From Paramacrobiotus metropolitanus (taxonomy: Eukaryota > Tardigrada > Eutardigrada > Parachela > Macrobiotidae): 64,000 nucleotides of DNA. Shown piece after piece: positions 60,026-64,000 of the stretch (position 1 is the stretch's first letter; each line of letters opens with the position of its first letter). Position numbers and translations under genes: made by a program. The stretch covers positions 1,984,001 to 2,048,000 of the forward strand of contig NW_026570228.1 of assembly GCF_019649055.1 (NCBI RefSeq), written 5' to 3'. The notes beneath the pieces are model-generated. The model was not told where the DNA came from. It saw only the letters and a program-made list of their open reading frames with translations, and made no database searches.

Positions 60026-63000
60026 ATGTCTTCCGAGCCAGTGCAGCCCTGTACGAATTCCGTTAATGTCTGTTCCTTTGTGGACATCGCCACGGTCCAG
60101 CGATTCCTGGACGGACTACAGGATCTGAAGAGCAGTGGAGTTCTGTGCGACGTGGTGCTCAAAGGAGCGGAAGATTTATCGGCTGGGATTCCTTGTCATC
60201 GGGTGGTTCTCTGCGCGCAGAGCAGCTACTTTCGCTCCATGTTTACATCCGAGTGGAAAGAATCCTCTCAAGAGGAGATCCGGTTGCGCAATATCCCTAC
60301 TGATACGTTAAAAAAGTGAGATTACGTAGCTATGCTTTGAGCTTTGCTTGTCAGATTTTTAACAATTAAAAACGGCTTCGTATTTCGTAACGAGAATAGT
60401 AGTATCTCATTTTATGGATGAACTTTTGAATCTTGTAGATTTGCTTATTAACGAGAGCAGTACGATTTGTATATTGTTTGACGACTTAATTAATTGTAAT
60501 ACGTGGACTTATTTAGGAAACGAAATGAGAGCATTCACTGTAAGTAATACTCGTATCATTTTCATAAAATAATTTTGAATATGTAGGAATTTTTTTGTTT
60601 TGTAAAATAATTTTCGAAATATGTAGATTTAGTTTTAGTAATTATTTCGAAATTGTGCTGTTCCCATTGAATCGTTCATCCATCGTTCTGTATTTTTAAT
60701 TTTTACGGCTAATGATTTCTTTGTTGTTTTTTGGTCAGTTTGATAGTCACGCTGAGGGGTGTGTTATTCGTTCGCAGGTTGGTGAATTACGCGTACACTC
60801 TGCAAATCTCCCTTGATGCTGACAGTATTCAGTCAGTCCTCACTGCAGCGCTCTTCTTAGATATTTCTCCCGTCGCTAAACTGTGCTGGGATTTTCTGGA
60901 AAATCACTTGGATGTTTCCAGTTGTCTACAGGTGTATTCTCTGGCGCGGATGCATAACAATCCGCATCTAGCTGACAAGGCCAAAGTTTTTGCTTTTCGG
61001 CACTTTTCCCACATTGCACGGAGTGTTGACTTCTTGCGCCTCGATGCGGAAAAGGTATTTGTGCTTGCGGTGAATTTTTTTAGACAGTCGGAAATTTACA
61101 TTTCGACTGGATATTTATTACTTCAGTACTGTCTTTAGAAATTTAACACAACTTATAACTGACAGAAGAAATGCCATAATTTACTTGCTGGCAGTTGCTG
61201 CTACAGCTTTATGGTCGTTTCCGTTTGTAGTTGTGTTTCTTTCTCGTTTAGTACAGTAATTCTCTTGTTTGTGTTATTTACATTTAATAATAAAAACTGA
61301 AAACATGTGTTTCAGAATTTATTGATTCGATGTGTTTCGATTTCGCATATACTTACTATTGTTTTTCAGGTGACTGAGCTGATAGGATCCGATGAGTTAT
61401 GCGTCGACAACGAGGATGAGGTGTTTGAGGCTGTTAAGAGTTGGTCTGATTACGACCCGGCTGGTCGGAGTGCGCAGCAGTCCGATATTTTGCAATATAT
61501 CCGTGTGTCATTTCTTTCTCCCAAGCGTCTTGAAAATTATTTTTTGGCCCTGTATAATGGACTTAACAATTCCCGCGCTGGTAATTCCCAAGATCAATCA
61601 AGGACACTGGATGAACTGCCCGTCCGTAATCCGGAAGCAGTAATATCTCGAAGTCGACCCCGAGAATCTTATGGTAAACCAAATGTTAATGATGCCTTAT
61701 TGTAATTGTAATAGTAATGATATTATTACTTTTATTACTAGAGTTTTCGTTAGTTCATTTGAAACAGATCAAAGGTTTACCAAAGGTTCTATTTCCACTG
61801 TTCTGTTTCATGAGGTTTGCCAAAGGTTATTGTGTATGTTGGCGGCTGTGATGAGGACGATGCCGCTCTGGACTATGTAGAAGTTTTCAGTCCATCCATG
61901 TCCATTATATGGCGGGTCGAGACACCAACGCTTCCGTATGGCGTCGATGGATGTGGTGTAACGGTTCTGAAGAAGAATTCGTTGGTCGTATGTGGCGGAA
62001 ATTATGAAAGTATGTATAGCGGCACGAAGGGAGTCAGCCGACTTGATCTGTTCCCTGGTGGATGTACAACGCTGGCGCCCATGCTAGTTAGCCGCGCCTA
62101 TGGCGGTACAGCTGCACTTCATGGCCGTATTTACGCTGTGGGTGGCTGTAACTCCGAAAGGACGGTGATGGCTGCCGTGGAATTTTACGACACAGAAAAA
62201 AATATCTGGCAGTCTCTGGCTGACCTACCGCAGCCGTTACTTGGCTTTGCCATGGTGGCGACCCGTAACCGGCTGTACGTGTTTGGGGGAATGTCACAAC
62301 TGAGAGGGCATGTTAGTCTTAACACGGCCTTCTGTTACAATCCAACTGAGGACGTGTGGACGAAACTGGCCGATATGCCGACGGCACGACGATACTGCAG
62401 TGCCTGTGTGGGGTCGAATGGCCTAATTTACGTTATCGGTAGGTAGAAAATTACGTTTTATGCGTAATTTATAACTGACTCGTTGGTAAAGTCTTCGCTT
62501 TCGTAGGTGGAATATCTACTGATGGTCGTTATAGTTTGCGTTGCGTGGAGGTTTACGATACCAGTAATGATCAGTGGTCGAATAAATGTATGTGTCTGTT
62601 GTCTGGTGCGGCAGTGCCAGCCGGTTGTTATTAATTTATTATTAATAATTATTAATAATTATAAGTTGTTATTAATTAATAAAAGTTAATAGTTCATTCT
62701 TATGAGCACAATGTAGTGACTGTCTGATTTCAGGTGACATGATTAGCGGTCGCTCCAGCGCTGGGTGTGCGTATGTGGATCGCAAAATTTACGTTCTGGG
62801 CGGCTCTTACGAACCTGCTAGGTGCGATACTAACACTATCGAATTTTTTGACGAGGATGCAGATAAATGGAACCTTCATCCTTGCCGACTATCCGAGCCC
62901 AGAATCGACTTCGGTTGTACGGTGATGACGATAGAAAAGGGTAAATAATTATTTGATAGCAGCGGTAGTTTCAGCGAAAATAGTAAAACCGTTTATGTAA

Positions 63001-63126
63001 GTAAGTGAACGTTATATGACGGTGTGACCTATCTTAGACCTTTGTGTTGATATTGGTAAATGAATATTATTTTGCTCAATAGGTACCGATATAACGGCTC
63101 AAATGAATTCCACCGAGGATAATTAA
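60026..63126 (+). CDS. BTB-BACK-Kelch protein (KLHL family), complete, 7 exons
   Basis: Exons 60026-60315, 60778-61054, 61370-61673, 61815-62438, 62507-62587, 62734-62940, 63083-63126; all in phase, 1,827 nt, 608 residues. The BTB/POZ domain covers about residues 25-135 (LCDVVLKG, HRVVLCAQSSYFRSMF, LVNYAYT). The BACK domain is at about 140-255 (DISPVAKLCWDFLENHLD, then EVFEAVKSWSDYD). Kelch blades follow from about 300 to 595, each with a VGG/FGG/LGG turn and later Y/W pairs (IYAVGG, LYVFGG, IYVIGG, IYVLGG). Such proteins usually serve as substrate adaptors for Cullin-3 ubiquitin ligase through BTB-BACK, with the Kelch propeller binding the target. I cannot assign a specific KLHL orthologue. 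If the last intron were retained the protein would end two residues after Lys (GK) instead of the 14-residue tail. An AATAAA lies at 63137-63142. Confidence 0.9.
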
Positions 63127-63136
63127 GAAATGGGGG

Positions 63137-63142
63137 AATAAA
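63137..63142 (+). terminator. Polyadenylation signal of the BTB-Kelch gene
   Basis: AATAAA 11 bp after the stop in the last exon. This would give a very short 3' untranslated region. Confidence 0.45.
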
Positions 63143-63806
63143 AAGAAAACGTACCAACTGATGTGCCCCGCTTGATCGTGAATTACTGGATTACCATTTG
63201 AAATGGTTTAACGTTGTTACCGGTTATTGCTGATTGGACTAGCAGTTTAGCAAACACGAGGTAGTTTCTTAAGGGTAGATCCAAGAACTTACTCTCACAC
63301 TATAGTAAGTACTTGGTAGATCCTAAATACGGTTTTATGTTTTATACTGAATTAGCTAGGTTCGAAGAAAGTGCGAGAGCCATGACTAAGCGTTCTGCGA
63401 GCTGTGCGGAGCTACCATATTATGAAATTAAAAATTTTTTGATACCAGTGATTTTGCTGATAACCGTGATTTTGCAGTTTTAGCGCGAAATGTCCAGCGG
63501 ATATCCATTTTCGGCAGTGTATTTATTTGAAGCAAAAAACAACCTAATTTCCATTTCATTTTTAGCAACATAAGACCTTTAACTGCGTGTTGAAACAGCT
63601 GGATCCACGTGGCACTTATGACAGCAGTAACCTCACGTCACATGATATGAGAAGAATCATATAGATAGTAGAACTAATCTTATTTTATTTCTCAATATGT
63701 ACAAAGCGAGCTTCGCTCAAAAATTATAATCAAATGAAGAATTTGTCCCAATTTACATGAGAAGGGACTGGGCACAATAGAACTAGTTATACTTCTATAC
63801 AACTAG
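63143..63806. other. Spacer, no gene seen
   Basis: AT-rich with no open frame of interest. A CGAGCTTCGCTC palindrome-like word lies at about 63708, with a related GAGCGAAGCTCGC at about 7162. Confidence 0.5.
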
Positions 63807-63866
63807 ATTATATAGTTTGCGAAAGCAGTATTCACTGAATACTACTGCTTTCGCAAACTATATAAT
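63807..63866. repeat. Hairpin palindrome 1 (arms ~28 bp)
   Basis: ATTATATAGTTTGCGAAAGC opens the left arm. The right arm is its reverse complement with one 3-base insertion near the centre. Confidence 0.9.
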
Positions 63867-63973
63867 TCGGATAAATTCTAACCCTGCACTCTGTAGTTGA
63901 GTACTGATACTACTGAATATTAGTATAATATTCAGTACTCAACTACAGAGTGCAGGGTTGGAATTTATCCGAA
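63866..63973. repeat. Hairpin palindrome 2 (arms 42 bp)
   Basis: The left arm 63866-63907 (TTCGGATAAATTCTAACCCT at its start) and right arm 63932-63973 are reverse complements with one mismatch (T/G). The 24-base loop itself contains the smaller palindrome GAATATTAGTATAATATTC. It shares its first base with the end of palindrome 1. Confidence 0.93.
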
Positions 63974-64000
63974 GATTCCAAATCCGGAAACATCCTTACA

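Overview
This window is animal nuclear DNA. Its genes are split by GT-AG introns. It carries metazoan single-copy genes (a CaMKII kinase, a RINT1 tethering protein, a BTB-Kelch protein), long intergenic and intronic stretches, and several families of mobile and satellite DNA. The CaMKII kinase domain reads closest, from memory, to ecdysozoan (nematode/arthropod-type) CaMKII, so I read the host as an ecdysozoan-like invertebrate. A tardigrade is possible, but nothing here proves it.

Layout. 0-2.8 kb: a broken gene fragment, then a 1.58-kb TA-flanked element with terminal inverted repeats and an internal minisatellite, then a G-rich repeat. 2.8-17.2 kb: two copies of an unfamiliar multi-exon gene family whose C-terminal half carries a diverged Ulp1/C48-type cysteine-protease core. 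The first copy (2.8-6.6 kb) is decayed and the second (10.8-17.2 kb) is largely open; a small third relic sits at 7.7 kb. Introns and flanks of this family are peppered with a 13-bp palindrome close to ACCGTGNCACGGT. Between the copies, on the minus strand, lies a small AT-hook (HMGA-like) gene. Its first exon is split by a 1,483-bp hAT-type element with a perfect 8-bp target duplication; removing the element and one duplication copy restores a 140-codon frame.

17.5-26 kb: an 8.4-kb fold-back structure with arms of about 0.9 kb, nested inverted pairs, and exactly 20 near-identical copies of a 102-bp satellite. 26.7-39.4 kb (minus): a complete CaMKII gene of 11 coding exons, with one probable GC-AG intron and possible alternative N-termini in the intron just before the linker exon. 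39.4-45.8 kb: no gene seen. 45.9-46.7 kb (plus): a small secreted protein with one thyroglobulin type-1 domain that has lost two cysteines expected to pair. 48-52.6 kb (plus): two tandem paralogues of a four-span membrane protein with a conserved intron. 53.4-54.5 kb (minus): a small secreted Gly/Asn/Ala-rich protein. 55.3-59.5 kb (minus): complete RINT1 in 13 exons. 60.0-63.1 kb (plus): complete BTB-BACK-Kelch protein in 7 exons, sharing a 561-bp divergent promoter region with RINT1. 63.8-64.0 kb: two adjacent large hairpin palindromes.

The genes are unrelated in function. What unites the left 26 kb is repeated duplication, insertion and decay. The right 38 kb is ordinary gene territory with long introns and spacers. 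Exon boundaries were set by hand from splice signals, reading phase and remembered family sequences. Unless stated otherwise, listed exons join in frame.
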